Origin: Candidatus Fimadaptatus faecigallinarum
GTDB lineage: Bacteria > Bacillota > Clostridia > Christensenellales > Aristaeellaceae
Assembly (NCBI GenBank): GCA_018714445.1
Contig: DVNK01000041.1
Coordinates: forward strand, 1 to 64,000
DNA length: 64,000 bases
Direction: 5' to 3'
Shown: piece after piece, positions 19,374 through 27,573 of the stretch
How positions within the stretch are numbered: the stretch's first letter is position 1
Layout of the letters: every line of letters starts with the position of its first letter
Notes under the pieces: generated by a model
Seen by the model: only the letters and a program-made list of their open reading frames with translations
Database searches by the model: none
What the model was told of the DNA's origin: nothing
Position numbers and translations under genes: made by a program

Positions 19374-20168
19374 ATGGATATACTCATATTGGTGCTGATA
19401 TTGGGAGTGCTGTACTGGTTGGCACGGCGTGAGAATAACCGCCTGGTTGTGTCGCGGTACTATGTGCCCGCCGATGTCAGCGAGGAGCTGTCGATAGTGC
19501 AGCTCAGCGACCTGCACTGCAAGCGCTTTGGCCCCAACAATGAAAAGCTGGTCGAACAGATCAAGCAGCTTGCGCCCGATATTATAGTGATAACCGGCGA
19601 CATGATCCACAAGTGGGACGACAAGGCCGCGTCATATGTGGACGCGCTGGCGGTGCTCAAGCAGTTGGCTCCGGTGTACGCGATACCCGGCAACCATGAG
19701 ACCGGCATGAACGAGTGGCCGTTGCTGCGCGACATGCTGCGCAAGGCGGGCCTGCGCGTGATAGAAAACGACGTGGCTATATACTCCAAAGGCGGGCAGC
19801 GCGTGTCGATACTGGGCCTGAACGAGGACGCCAATCCTGATCTGGACGCGCTGTTTGCGCGGCTGAATGAGATGGGCGGGTTCAGGGTGGTGCTGAGCCA
19901 CTATCCGCTTAACTTTGAGCAGTACTCAAAGCGCGATTTCGAGCTGCAATTCAGCGGGCATGCGCATGGCGGCCAGTGGCGGTTGCCGGTGATAGGCGGA
20001 CTGTTTTCGCCCGATCAGGGCCTGTTCCCGCACTATGACGCCGGCTTGTTTGAGGAAAATGGCCGCATGATGGTGGTCTCGCGCGGATTGGGCAACAGCG
20101 GGTTCCCGTTGCGGCTGCTCAATTACCCGGAGATAGTCTATGTATCGGTGACAAAGCGCGCCGAATGA
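19374..20168 (+). CDS. Membrane-anchored metallophosphoesterase
   Basis: A 264-residue protein. An N-terminal hydrophobic helix (DILILVLILGVLYWLA) anchors it, and the rest is a calcineurin-like phosphoesterase domain with DLHC, GDMIHK, GNHE, SHYPL and GHAHGGQ metal-ligand blocks. This resembles the YkuE/YaeI-type phosphodiesterases that work at the membrane surface. GAGGAGGT precedes the ATG at 19374; a TTG lies just before it. The substrate is not known; phospholipid or cell-wall phosphodiesters are possible. Confidence 0.9.
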   Translation: MDILILVLILGVLYWLARRENNRLVVSRYYVPADVSEELSIVQLSDLHCKRFGPNNEKLVEQIKQLAPDIIVITGDMIHKWDDKAASYVDALAVLKQLAPVYAIPGNHETGMNEWPLLRDMLRKAGLRVIENDVAIYSKGGQRVSILGLNEDANPDLDALFARLNEMGGFRVVLSHYPLNFEQYSKRDFELQFSGHAHGGQWRLPVIGGLFSPDQGLFPHYDAGLFEENGRMMVVSRGLGNSGFPLRLLNYPEIVYVSVTKRAE

Positions 20169-20313
20169 GCGGTGAGTATGTGAATTTGAGTTCGCCTGTG
20201 GACCTTAGCGGTCTGCGGGCGAACTGCTTCTGGCGCATCTGCATTGACGCACGCATATCGCGGGGCGTGGGCGCATAAGTTGTGGGGAAACATGAGGTTA
20301 GGGGGATGGCAAA

Positions 20314-20601
20314 ATGCGCAAGCCCGATGAGACTCAGGAGCCCCGGCGCGCTCACACGCTGCAGCTCACCGAGCGCAATCGCCTGACGCTGACGGGCGTC
20401 AGCGACGTGGACAGCTTTTGCGACCAGTTGATAGTTATGAATACGTCGCAGGGCGAACTGACCGTGGCGGGCCGTGAACTGCACATATCGACGTTGAATC
20501 TCGAGGAGGGCCGGCTCGATATCGATGGATTGATACTTGCGCTGGAGTACTCCGACGCGCGCCCCGCGAGCCGCCGCGGGCTGTGGCGCGTGTTCAGGTA
20601 A
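20314..20601 (+). CDS. yabP: Sporulation protein YabP
   Basis: A 95-residue protein of the YabP/YqfC family: HTLQLTERNRLTLTGVSDVDSFCDQLIVMNTSQGELTVAG-like sequence and a C-terminal LNLEEGRLDIDGLI block. In Bacillus YabP is needed for spore cortex formation in the mother cell. It overlaps yabQ (TAATG) and precedes a divIC-like gene, the order expected in spore formers. The cluster is preceded by a phosphoesterase gene instead of the usual hup/S4-domain gene. Confidence 0.92.
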   Translation: MRKPDETQEPRRAHTLQLTERNRLTLTGVSDVDSFCDQLIVMNTSQGELTVAGRELHISTLNLEEGRLDIDGLILALEYSDARPASRRGLWRVFR

Positions 20602-20969
20602 TGCTGTACTATACCTCAGGCCAGTGGTATGTGCTGGCGTACATGATGCTCTGTGGCATGCTGATGGGCGGCATATACGAGCTGTTTCGCGCGGTGCGGC
20701 TGTTGACGGTGGCCGGCGTGGCGTTCACGGCGCTGTTGGATGTGGTTATGTGCGCGGTGCTGGCGCTGCTGCTCAGCGCGATGCTGCTGCGCGCCAATGG
20801 CGGCGAGTTGCGGCTGTATGTGCTGGCGGGGTGTGCGCTGGGCATGGCGGCGTTTGAGTTGGGTCCGGCGCGCCTGCTGCGCGGCGGCATAGCGCGGCTT
20901 ATGTGCCTGCTCGCGCGCGTGCACCGCCGGCTTCAACATGTTGCGCTTTTCAAACATATTCTTAAATAA
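20601..20969 (+). CDS. yabQ: Sporulation protein YabQ
   Basis: A 122-residue membrane protein starting LYYTSGQWYVLAYMMLCGMLMGGIYELFR, matching YabQ, with about four hydrophobic segments and a basic C terminus (RVHRRLQHV). It localises to the forespore outer membrane in Bacillus and is required for cortex. The ATG overlaps the yabP stop codon, so translation is coupled. Confidence 0.9.
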   Translation: MLYYTSGQWYVLAYMMLCGMLMGGIYELFRAVRLLTVAGVAFTALLDVVMCAVLALLLSAMLLRANGGELRLYVLAGCALGMAAFELGPARLLRGGIARLMCLLARVHRRLQHVALFKHILK

Positions 20970-21090
20970 GTGTTGCAGCGGTAGGATTCGGCGAGTGTGC
21001 AGCGAATAATAATGCTGTTCGAGGCGGGTCAAGGCGGGTGCGGAATGCGCGCGCCGGGGCATGTGGTGTGCATGAGGGAGCGGCATTATT

Positions 21091-21408
21091 ATGGCAACAA
21101 GGCGCGGCGGGCTCCGCATAAAGCCCAGGTTCTGGCTGCTGTTGCTGACGGCGGCCTGTATGTTTACGTCGATAGCTATGGTGCGCGAAGGCGCGGCGCT
21201 GGATGCGCAGTACGCCGAGATAGCGCAATTGGAGCAACAAAAGCTGGAACTGCGCCAGCAAAATGACGAGCTCAAGCGCGCGTCTGAGTTTTCGACGACC
21301 GACGCGTTTATAGAGCGTCAGGCGCGTGCGCTGGGCATGATAAAGCCGGGCGAGGTGCGCTATGTGGTGCAGCCGGAGGAGGCGGATTATGCTCAGGGCG
21401 GCAATTGA
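21091..21408 (+). CDS. DivIC/FtsB-like septum formation protein
   Basis: A 105-residue bitopic protein: a basic cytoplasmic N terminus, one transmembrane helix (FWLLLLTAACMFTSIAMV), a coiled coil (IAQLEQQKLELRQQNDELKRA) and a short C-terminal domain with ERQARALGMIKPGEVRYV, as in DivIC/FtsB. It would join FtsL and DivIB at the division septum. The position after yabPQ fits DivIC. GGGAGCGG precedes the ATG. The next gene starts inside its last 20 bases. Confidence 0.9.
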   Translation: MATRRGGLRIKPRFWLLLLTAACMFTSIAMVREGAALDAQYAEIAQLEQQKLELRQQNDELKRASEFSTTDAFIERQARALGMIKPGEVRYVVQPEEADYAQGGN

Positions 21409-22291
21409 CATAGGATCGAATTCGGTGCGGCTGCTGGTGGCGCGCGTGGACGGCGGAGAGTTCAAACCGCTGGTCAAGCACATTGAGACCACGCGGCTGC
21501 ACGAGGGTTTGGGTGAGGGCAATGTCCTCAGCGCGGACTCGATGGCGCGCACGGCCGGAGCGATAGAGCGCTTTGCGGCTGAGGCGAAGGCCAACGGGGT
21601 AGGCGCTGAGGACATATTTGCGTTTGCGACAAGTGCGGTGCGGGATGCGGCCAACGGTCGTGAGTTTATGGATATGGTCGCGCGTGAATGCGGTGTGACG
21701 ATACGCCTGCTCAGCGGTGAGCAGGAGGCTGGGTATGCGTATTACGCGGCGGCGCGGCCGGGCGAGTGCGGCGTGCTGGACATAGGCGGCGCGTCAACAG
21801 AGATGATTTGCGGCTGCGATGGGCGAATACGCGCGGCGTATTCGGCGCAGATGGGCGCGGTGCGGCTGCGGCGCATGCTGGGCGGGCCGGAGGTCAGGCC
21901 GTTACCCGAGGACATGATAGCGCGCGCGCTGACGGTATTGCGGCCGGGTATTGAGCAGATCGCGCCTGTGCCGGCGCAGTTTGTGGGCGTGGCGGGCACG
22001 ATAACCACGCTGTACGCGTTGAAGATCGGACTGAAGGAATACGACCCGGACGTGATTCAGGGCGGCTGGCTGGCGCGCGCTGAAGTCGAGGAGTGGTTTT
22101 ACCGGCTGTGCGGCATGAGCGTGGCCGAGCGGTTGACGCTGCCGGGCATGCCGGCGCGGAGGGCCGACATAATCGACTATGGCGCGGCGGTGCTGGTAGC
22201 GTTCATGCGGCTGAGCGGGCTGGAGGGCATCTACGTGTCAGATCGGGATAACCTGTATTCGGCTGTGATGTTGTGCGGCGGCGACGCCTGA
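21389..22291 (+). CDS. Ppx/GppA phosphatase family protein
   Basis: A 300-residue protein with the actin-like ATPase fold of exopolyphosphatase/guanosine pentaphosphatase: AAIDIGSNSVRLLVA at the N terminus, FATSAVRDAANG near residue 75, LSGEQEAGYAYYAA and the DIGGASTEMI phosphate loop near residue 130. At 300 residues it has only the core domain, like short Ppx proteins of Gram-positives. It degrades polyphosphate or pppGpp. The ATG at 21389 follows GGAGGAGG and overlaps the divIC-like gene. Confidence 0.92.
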   Translation: MLRAAIDIGSNSVRLLVARVDGGEFKPLVKHIETTRLHEGLGEGNVLSADSMARTAGAIERFAAEAKANGVGAEDIFAFATSAVRDAANGREFMDMVARECGVTIRLLSGEQEAGYAYYAAARPGECGVLDIGGASTEMICGCDGRIRAAYSAQMGAVRLRRMLGGPEVRPLPEDMIARALTVLRPGIEQIAPVPAQFVGVAGTITTLYALKIGLKEYDPDVIQGGWLARAEVEEWFYRLCGMSVAERLTLPGMPARRADIIDYGAAVLVAFMRLSGLEGIYVSDRDNLYSAVMLCGGDA

Positions 22292-22299
22292 TATGCATA

Positions 22300-22328
22300 T
22301 TGACAAAGATGTTAAAATATTGTATAAT
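22300..22328 (+). promoter_or_regulatory. Perfect-consensus sigmaA promoter
   Basis: TTGACA at 22300-22305, TATAAT at 22323-22328, spacer exactly 17 bases, AT-rich surroundings. It lies just after the ppx stop and would give a leader of about 145 bases for the secreted-protein gene at 22481. Confidence 0.9.
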
Positions 22329-22480
22329 GATACTGATGATGCAAAGAACGGTCGCCGCTGCGGCAGTCGGTCGGTTCTGCGTCCAAGGCAAATGGCAAAG
22401 CTTGCCGCCATGTCGCGCCGTGGTTGCGCGAGGCGGGCGTTCCGTGTGCATCTGATAGACGATGCAGGGGGGTATGCGAT

Positions 22481-22966
22481 ATGAGGCGATCGATCGCATG
22501 GTTGAGCCTGTTGGTGGCGCTGATGCTGTTGACGGGCGTAGCGCTGGCCGAGAGTGCGGAGCAGAACGTAGGTCAGGATGCCGAGCTGAGCGAAGTGAGC
22601 GCTTATGCGCGCGGCACGCTGGCGTTGCTGGATGCGCAGGCGCAGCCCGAGAGCTACCTGCGCGCGGCGTTCCGGTTTGACGTGGAGGCGGCGCGCACGG
22701 CGCTGGCGGATTCGGAATACCTGTACAAGTTCGAAGAGACATACGGCGGCTATGCGCGGGTGTACGTGCTGGAATACGCGTGCGTGCTGGAGGGCGGTCT
22801 GCCATACAGCCAGTGGGTGGCGGTCGGTGTGGACGCGGACGGCAACATGGCGCAGACCATGACGCCCGACGATGTAACGGAGAAGATTTACGCGCCGGGC
22901 TGGTATGCGGATGTGGACATGGAACTGATATACGACGTGACGCTGGCCGAGGCCGGCGTGGTCTGA
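22481..22966 (+). CDS. Secreted protein of unknown function
   Basis: A 161-residue protein with an N-terminal signal peptide (SIAWLSLLVALMLLTGVALA, cleavage after ALA) and no recognised domain. The mature part has YLYKFEETYGGYARVYVLEYACVLEGGLPYSQWVAVGVDADG, suggestive of a small mixed alpha/beta fold. GGGGGGT precedes the ATG at 22481. A perfect sigmaA promoter drives it and a strong terminator follows, so it is probably a well-expressed single-gene transcript. Confidence 0.65.
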   Translation: MRRSIAWLSLLVALMLLTGVALAESAEQNVGQDAELSEVSAYARGTLALLDAQAQPESYLRAAFRFDVEAARTALADSEYLYKFEETYGGYARVYVLEYACVLEGGLPYSQWVAVGVDADGNMAQTMTPDDVTEKIYAPGWYADVDMELIYDVTLAEAGVV

Positions 22967-22978
22967 CGGAGATGCGAA

Positions 22979-23020
22979 AGCGCCGGGCTGCTCTTAAGCA
23001 GTCCGGCGCTTTGGTTTGTT
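22979..23020 (+). terminator. Terminator of the secreted-protein gene
   Basis: A 13-bp stem with one mismatch (22979-22991 with 22998-23010, six-base loop) is followed by TTGGTTTGTTTG. Confidence 0.85.
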
Positions 23021-23200
23021 TGACAGAGCCGGCAAGCCGCCGGGTGCCGGGCTTAGTTGCATGACGAGCATTCGCTGACTTCAAACATCGATAAATCCGG
23101 CAAGTCAAGCGTAATTCTGCCCGCGCTCCAGCTCGATATTCCGAACGGCGTTTGCCGTTTAAGGAACTCCTGAGGGTGTGACTTCTGCCAATGGCACAAG

Positions 23201-23225
23201 GCGCCGGGCAGCTAATGGCCCGGCG
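23201..23225. repeat. Palindrome related to the flanking terminators
   Basis: CGCCGGGC (23202-23209) pairs with GCCCGGCG (23218-23225). It shares its core with the hairpins at 22979 and 23413 but has no T-run. The remainder of 23021-23400 holds nothing I can assign. Confidence 0.5.
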
Positions 23226-23412
23226 TGCAGACCGCTGACAAAGTCCTGGCAGCTGGACAGAACGCGGCGTTTAAGTTTTCCTGAAATGACGCCTGGACGA
23301 TGCTTTAAATACGTTTGCCATAACGGGCATTATGGCCAGGTTTGCAGATGCCATTTGTCGTCATTGCAAGTTTAGCCAGGCTGGCAGTTTCGCAAACTTT
23401 GTCATTGAACAG

Positions 23413-23440
23413 AGCGCCGGGTTGCTATCAGCCCGGCGCT
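23413..23440 (-). terminator. Likely terminator of the VOC gene
   Basis: AGCGCCGGG (23413-23421) pairs with CCCGGCGCT (23432-23440), 12 bases past the VOC stop at 23452. The minus-strand tail (CTGTTC) is only weakly T-rich. Confidence 0.6.
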
Positions 23441-23451
23441 TTGCGTGAGCA

Positions 23452-23859
23452 TTACACGCTCGTCTTCTTGGACAGGAACTGGAACAGCTCGATGCGCTCG
23501 CCGTCGGGGCCCTTGAAGAACACGTTGCGCGTGCCGCCCATTATGTCGGGCATCTCGCCGATGGGCGAAACGACCTCGACCTTGCCCTCAAGGCGCGCCA
23601 TGTATGCCGCGATATCGTCGCATTCGAGGCAGATGTGGTCGACCTGACCGGGCGTGAGCGCGGCCACGTCCACGTTGGGGCTGTATATCAGTTCTATTAT
23701 GCAGGTGCCGGCCTGCACAAAGCCCAATTGCGTGCCGCCGGGACGCTCGTAGAGATGCGTCAGCTCAAAGCCCAGCTCATTTACGTAGAACTTCAGCGAG
23801 CGCTGCATGTCCGATACGCGCACGCCTATGTGCGCCAGCCCCGTAAGTCCCTTAGCCAT
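23452..23859 (-). CDS. VOC superfamily protein (glyoxalase/dioxygenase-like)
   Basis: A 135-residue protein with two beta-alpha-beta-beta-beta units: LAHIGVRVSDMQRSLKFYVNELGFEL and VDHICLECDDIAAYMARLEG, ending in FFKGPDGERIELFQF. The His in AHIGV, Glu in CIIELI, His in VDHICL and Glu in RIELF correspond to the metal ligands of glyoxalase I. Substrate cannot be set from sequence; lactoylglutathione lyase-like or dioxygenase-like roles are possible. AAAGGAGGT precedes the ATG. Confidence 0.9.
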   Translation of the reverse strand: MAKGLTGLAHIGVRVSDMQRSLKFYVNELGFELTHLYERPGGTQLGFVQAGTCIIELIYSPNVDVAALTPGQVDHICLECDDIAAYMARLEGKVEVVSPIGEMPDIMGGTRNVFFKGPDGERIELFQFLSKKTSV

Positions 23860-23890
23860 AAGTGTTTTACCTCCTTTAAGTGGTGGCTTT

Positions 23891-23919
23891 ATTATAGCAT
23901 TTGACGTAAAGAATTGGAA
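23891..23919 (-). promoter_or_regulatory. Promoter of the VOC gene
   Basis: On the minus strand TTCCAA and TATAAT with a 17-base spacer, about 30 bases before the start codon. A TATAAT on the + strand at 23950-23955 probably serves the ECF-S gene, with a poor -35 (TTTTCA). Confidence 0.55.
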
Positions 23920-24064
23920 GAATTACTTTTCAAAGATTCAAAAAGGCGCTATAATGACAGTGCGGGCGCGTATGTGTAAAACGCGACCCGCGCGGTATGA
24001 CCTCTATCCAACCCGGTTGCCCAATGTCAGGTATCTTATATGAACTTGAACGGAGGTAATTTCG

Positions 24065-24679
24065 ATGACTGCTGACAGGAACTTTTCTACTCATGCACAG
24101 GTGCGGCGGCTGACGGTGTGCGCCATGCTGACCGCGATAATCTGGCTGCTTACGGTTTCGCCGATAGGGTTTACGCTGCCCTTTTTCGGGATATCGATGA
24201 CGTTTAATCACATACCGATGATAATAGGCACGCTGATGGAGGGCCTGGGCGTGGGCTGCGTGCTGGCGGCGATGTTCGGGCTGAGCAGCCTGTACACGGC
24301 GTTTGCGCGCCCGACTTACTATTCGCCGCTGTTTCAGAATCCGCTGGTATCGGTGTTGCCGCGACTGCTGACCGCGCCGGTTACGTACTTTGTGTACAAG
24401 GGCGTAAAGAAGCTCTGTCCCGGCAAGCCGGTAATCGCGTGGGGCGCGGCGGCCATAGCGGGCACGCTGGCCAATACGCTGTTCACTCTGGGCGCCATGG
24501 CGCTGTATGTGCGCGTCAATCCCGGCGCGCTGGGGCTGGAGCCCGAAGCGGTGGGCGGCGCGGTCGCGGTGATATGGGGGCTGTCGATCAATAGCCCGTT
24601 CGAATGCATATCGTCGGTGATATTGTCCACCGCGGTGATGGGTGCGCTGAGCCGCTATACCCGGGGCCGGCGCGCATGA
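24065..24679 (+). CDS. ECF transporter S component, probably for pantothenate
   Basis: A 204-residue membrane protein with about six hydrophobic helices, starting with a basic N terminus and VRRLTVCAMLTAIIWLLTV, as in substrate-specific (S) components of energy-coupling-factor vitamin transporters. It would use a shared ECF ATPase/T module encoded elsewhere. The coaX gene 26 bases downstream makes the vitamin B5 precursor pantothenate the likely cargo (inference). CGGAGGT precedes the ATG. Confidence 0.82.
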   Translation: MTADRNFSTHAQVRRLTVCAMLTAIIWLLTVSPIGFTLPFFGISMTFNHIPMIIGTLMEGLGVGCVLAAMFGLSSLYTAFARPTYYSPLFQNPLVSVLPRLLTAPVTYFVYKGVKKLCPGKPVIAWGAAAIAGTLANTLFTLGAMALYVRVNPGALGLEPEAVGGAVAVIWGLSINSPFECISSVILSTAVMGALSRYTRGRRA

Positions 24680-24705
24680 CCAAATTACGATTGGGGTTTT
24701 AGGTA

Positions 24706-25479
24706 ATGATACTGACGCTGGATATAGGTAATACCAACATAAAGGCAGGCGTGTTCAACGGCAGCGAGCTGGTGGACTACTGGCGGATCTCGACCGACCG
24801 CTCAAAGAGCAGCGACGAGTATGGCATACTGCTGCTGGGCCTGTTTGCGCATTCGCACATCGACCCGGCGCTGGATGGCATAATAATGTCGTCAGTTGTG
24901 CCGACGATCAACTTCACGATTGAGCACATGTGTTCGTCGTACTTCAACATTACGCCGATGCAGGTGGTGCCGGGCATAAAGACCGGCATAAACCTCAAGT
25001 ATGAGAACCCGCGCGAGTTGGGCAGCGACCGCATAGTAAACGCGGTGGCGGCATACGAGCTGTATGGCGGGCCGTGCATATTCATAGACTTTGGCACGGC
25101 TACGACGTTTGGGGTGGTGTCGCACAAGGGCGAGTTCCTGGGCGGCGCAATCTGCCCGGGCATAAAGCTGGCCAGCGAGGCGCTGACCGAGCGCACCAGC
25201 CGCCTGCCTAAGATCGAGCTGGCCAAGCCTGAGAGCGTCATTGGCCGCAACACGATATCCAACATGCAGTCGGGCCTGGTGTACGGCTACATCGGCCAGG
25301 TCAAGTATCTGGTCGAGTGTATGCGCGCCGAGCTGGGCGCGCCGGAAGCGCGCGTAATAGCGACCGGCGGCATGTCGCGCCTGATAGCGTCGGGTACCGA
25401 CGTGATAGATGAAATCGACGGCCTGCTGACGCTCAAGGGGCTCAGGATAATCTACGAGCGCAATCAGCCGCGCGCATGA
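24706..25479 (+). CDS. coaX: Type III pantothenate kinase
   Basis: A 257-residue protein of usual CoaX length: LTLDIGNTNIKAGVF at the N terminus (phosphate-binding), DYWRISTDRSKSSDEYG, GSDRIVNAVAAYE and IDFGTATTF in the middle. It phosphorylates pantothenate, the first step of coenzyme A synthesis, is insensitive to CoA feedback and needs a monovalent cation. It sits behind the S component, consistent with uptake plus trapping of pantothenate. Confidence 0.96.
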   Translation: MILTLDIGNTNIKAGVFNGSELVDYWRISTDRSKSSDEYGILLLGLFAHSHIDPALDGIIMSSVVPTINFTIEHMCSSYFNITPMQVVPGIKTGINLKYENPRELGSDRIVNAVAAYELYGGPCIFIDFGTATTFGVVSHKGEFLGGAICPGIKLASEALTERTSRLPKIELAKPESVIGRNTISNMQSGLVYGYIGQVKYLVECMRAELGAPEARVIATGGMSRLIASGTDVIDEIDGLLTLKGLRIIYERNQPRA

Positions 25480-25505
25480 AGCGCGGCGCAAGAAGGGATG
25501 ACGGT

Positions 25506-26801
25506 ATGGGCGATATACACGAGGTGACGATAGGCTTTCTGGGCTGCGGCAATATCGGCAACGGCGTATGGCGGCTGATAAACGAGATGGCGCCGGCGAT
25601 AGAACACAGGGAAAAGGTACGGCTGCGCGTAAAGCGCATGCTGGTGCGCAATATGAACAAGGCGCGCCCCAATGTGCCACATGAGCTGCTTACGACCAAT
25701 CCGGACGACGTGCTGGGCGATCCGGAGATATCGATTGTGGCCGAGTTCATGGGCGGCGCTGAGCCGGCCAACACGTACATGCAGCGCGCACTGGCCGCCG
25801 GCAAGACCGTAGTCACCGCTAACAAGATGGCGCTGGCGCTGAACTGGTCCAAGCTCCAGGCGACGGCAACCGCCAGCGGTGCAGGACTGTTCTATGAGGC
25901 GAGCGTGTGCGGCGGCATACCGATCATCCGCACTATAACCACATCGCTGCAGGCCAACCGCTTCAGCCGTGTGGTGGGCATAATAAACGGCACCACCAAC
26001 TACATATTGTCCGAGATGACGTCCAAGGGCCTGGACTACGCCGAGGCGCTTGCTCAGGCGCAGCGGCTGGGCCTGGCCGAGCCCGACCCGAGCGCCGACG
26101 TGAACGGACTGGACGCGGCGTACAAGCTGTCGATACTGTCGACGCTGGCGTTCCATGCGCGCATACCGTTCGACCGGATATACTGCGAGGGCATTACCGG
26201 CGTCGCGGCCGAGGACATAGAGTTCGGGCGCAGCGCGGGCTACACCGTCAAGCTGCTGGCGATAGCCAAGCGTGCGGGCCAGACCGTCGAGGCGCGCGTA
26301 CACCCGGCGTTCATACCTTCGGATCATCCGCTGGCGTCGGTCAGCGGGTCGTATAACGCGGTGTTCCTGACGGGCAATGCGGTAGACGATCTGATGCTGT
26401 ATGGACGCGGCGCGGGCGACATGCCCACGGCCAGCGCGATCGTATCGGACCTTATAAACGCGTCCAAGGCGCAGCACTTTGAACAGCCCACGTTCCTGAA
26501 CCGCCCGATACCGCCGGACGATCTGACGATTGACGCAAATTTCCGGTCGAAGTTTTATGTGCGCATGAGCGTAGCCGACCGCGTGGGCGTGCTGGAGGCG
26601 CTGGCGGGAGCGTTTGCGCGGCAGAACGTGTCGATAGCGTCCATGGGTCAGACCAAGCATGGCCCGGGTCGCGTGCCGCTCACGGTCACCACCCATGAGA
26701 CCTGCGAATCGGCGATGCGCGCGGCGCTGGCAAGCATAAGTGAAGAAACTGCGATAGTGCGCAGTGTAATACGCATAGAGGAATTGGGGGAGAGCAGATG
26801 A
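25506..26801 (+). CDS. hom: Homoserine dehydrogenase
   Basis: A 431-residue protein with the NAD(P)-binding GFLGCGNIGNGVW, the catalytic domain (NGTTNYILSEM, LGLAEPDPSADVNGLDAAYKLSIL) and a C-terminal ACT domain from about residue 350 (DRVGVLEALAGAFARQNVSI), the typical Gram-positive architecture. It reduces aspartate semialdehyde to homoserine for threonine and methionine; the ACT domain usually gives threonine feedback. thrB and thrC are absent nearby. The ATG at 25506 follows GAAGGG. Confidence 0.96.
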   Translation: MGDIHEVTIGFLGCGNIGNGVWRLINEMAPAIEHREKVRLRVKRMLVRNMNKARPNVPHELLTTNPDDVLGDPEISIVAEFMGGAEPANTYMQRALAAGKTVVTANKMALALNWSKLQATATASGAGLFYEASVCGGIPIIRTITTSLQANRFSRVVGIINGTTNYILSEMTSKGLDYAEALAQAQRLGLAEPDPSADVNGLDAAYKLSILSTLAFHARIPFDRIYCEGITGVAAEDIEFGRSAGYTVKLLAIAKRAGQTVEARVHPAFIPSDHPLASVSGSYNAVFLTGNAVDDLMLYGRGAGDMPTASAIVSDLINASKAQHFEQPTFLNRPIPPDDLTIDANFRSKFYVRMSVADRVGVLEALAGAFARQNVSIASMGQTKHGPGRVPLTVTTHETCESAMRAALASISEETAIVRSVIRIEELGESR

Positions 26802-27139
26802 TTACGCGCAAAGATGAACAGACGATCGAGATACGCGAACAGATGCGCGGCGGCGCAAAGCAGGTCGAGATACGCAACCTGGCGCGCGAGCTTCCGGCCA
26901 AGGCGCGGCTGTTTGGACGGCTGAGGCTGATACCGGGCGCGTCGATAGGCTATCATGTGCACGAAGGCGAGACGGAGCTGTTCTACTTCCTGAGCGGCGC
27001 GGGGCGCGTGCGCGACGGCGAGCAGTGGTTCGATGTCCAGCCGGGCGACGTGCTGTCGACTGGTAACGGCAACGGTCACGCCGTCGAAAATACCGGGGAT
27101 GAGGATCTGGTGTTCATTGCGGTAATAGTCAAGGATTGA
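26798..27139 (+). CDS. Cupin domain protein
   Basis: A 113-residue single-domain cupin. Motif 1 is PGASIGYHVHEGETELFYFLSG and motif 2 is VQPGDVLSTGNGNGHAVEN, with the metal-binding His, His, Glu and His all present. The start overlaps the hom stop (ATGA), so it is translationally coupled. Small cupins may be isomerases, dioxygenases or sensors; the link to homoserine metabolism is unknown. Confidence 0.88.
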   Translation: MITRKDEQTIEIREQMRGGAKQVEIRNLARELPAKARLFGRLRLIPGASIGYHVHEGETELFYFLSGAGRVRDGEQWFDVQPGDVLSTGNGNGHAVENTGDEDLVFIAVIVKD

Positions 27140-27165
27140 TGCGGCATAAACCGCGTAAGAGAGCT

Positions 27166-27212
27166 GGCCTTGTATGGCGCAGATGCGCTATACAAGGCCG
27201 GCGCTTTCTTTT
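27166..27212 (+). terminator. Terminator of the coaX-hom-cupin unit
   Basis: A stem of about 15 bp (27166-27180 with 27185-27199, a couple of mismatches) is followed by GGCGCTTTCTTTTT. Confidence 0.8.
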
Positions 27213-27286
27213 TGGAGCAAGGCTATGGCCGACATTAAGCGCAATATACTTAAATAACAATAGTCAATGCGAATGGCGACTGTATG

Positions 27287-27381
27287 CCGGACGCTATGCT
27301 CAAGCGAATAGAAAACTTCCGGACGCTGTACGCGGCAATTAGAAAACTACCGGACGCTGCACTCAAACAAATAGAAAACCT
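27287..27381. repeat. 31-32-bp tandem repeat, three units
   Basis: Units start at 27287, 27319 and 27350, each CCGGACGCT followed about 15 bases later by an (A/T)AGAAAAC motif. A fourth AATAGAAAACC ends the array. No gene is supported in 27213-27573 otherwise. Confidence 0.75.
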
Positions 27382-27573
27382 AAAAGCGCACCATGCAGCC
27401 CCGTTAGGCGGCCGGCACGGCGCGCTGTGCAATTAGCGTCAGTCCATGGTGTAAGTATTAATTCATGCAGACGTTGAGCGTCCAAGCTTCAAGCCCGGAC
27501 TGCCTGCGGCCAGATTTGCATATCTCGACGCGCAGGCCATGTTCACACCGGCATTGCCGCAAATGCGGAATGT

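Noticed and set aside
23957-24064. Riboswitch in the leader of the ECF-S gene
   Set aside because: The leader is about 108 bases and shows no terminator/antiterminator pair or known aptamer core that I could recognise.
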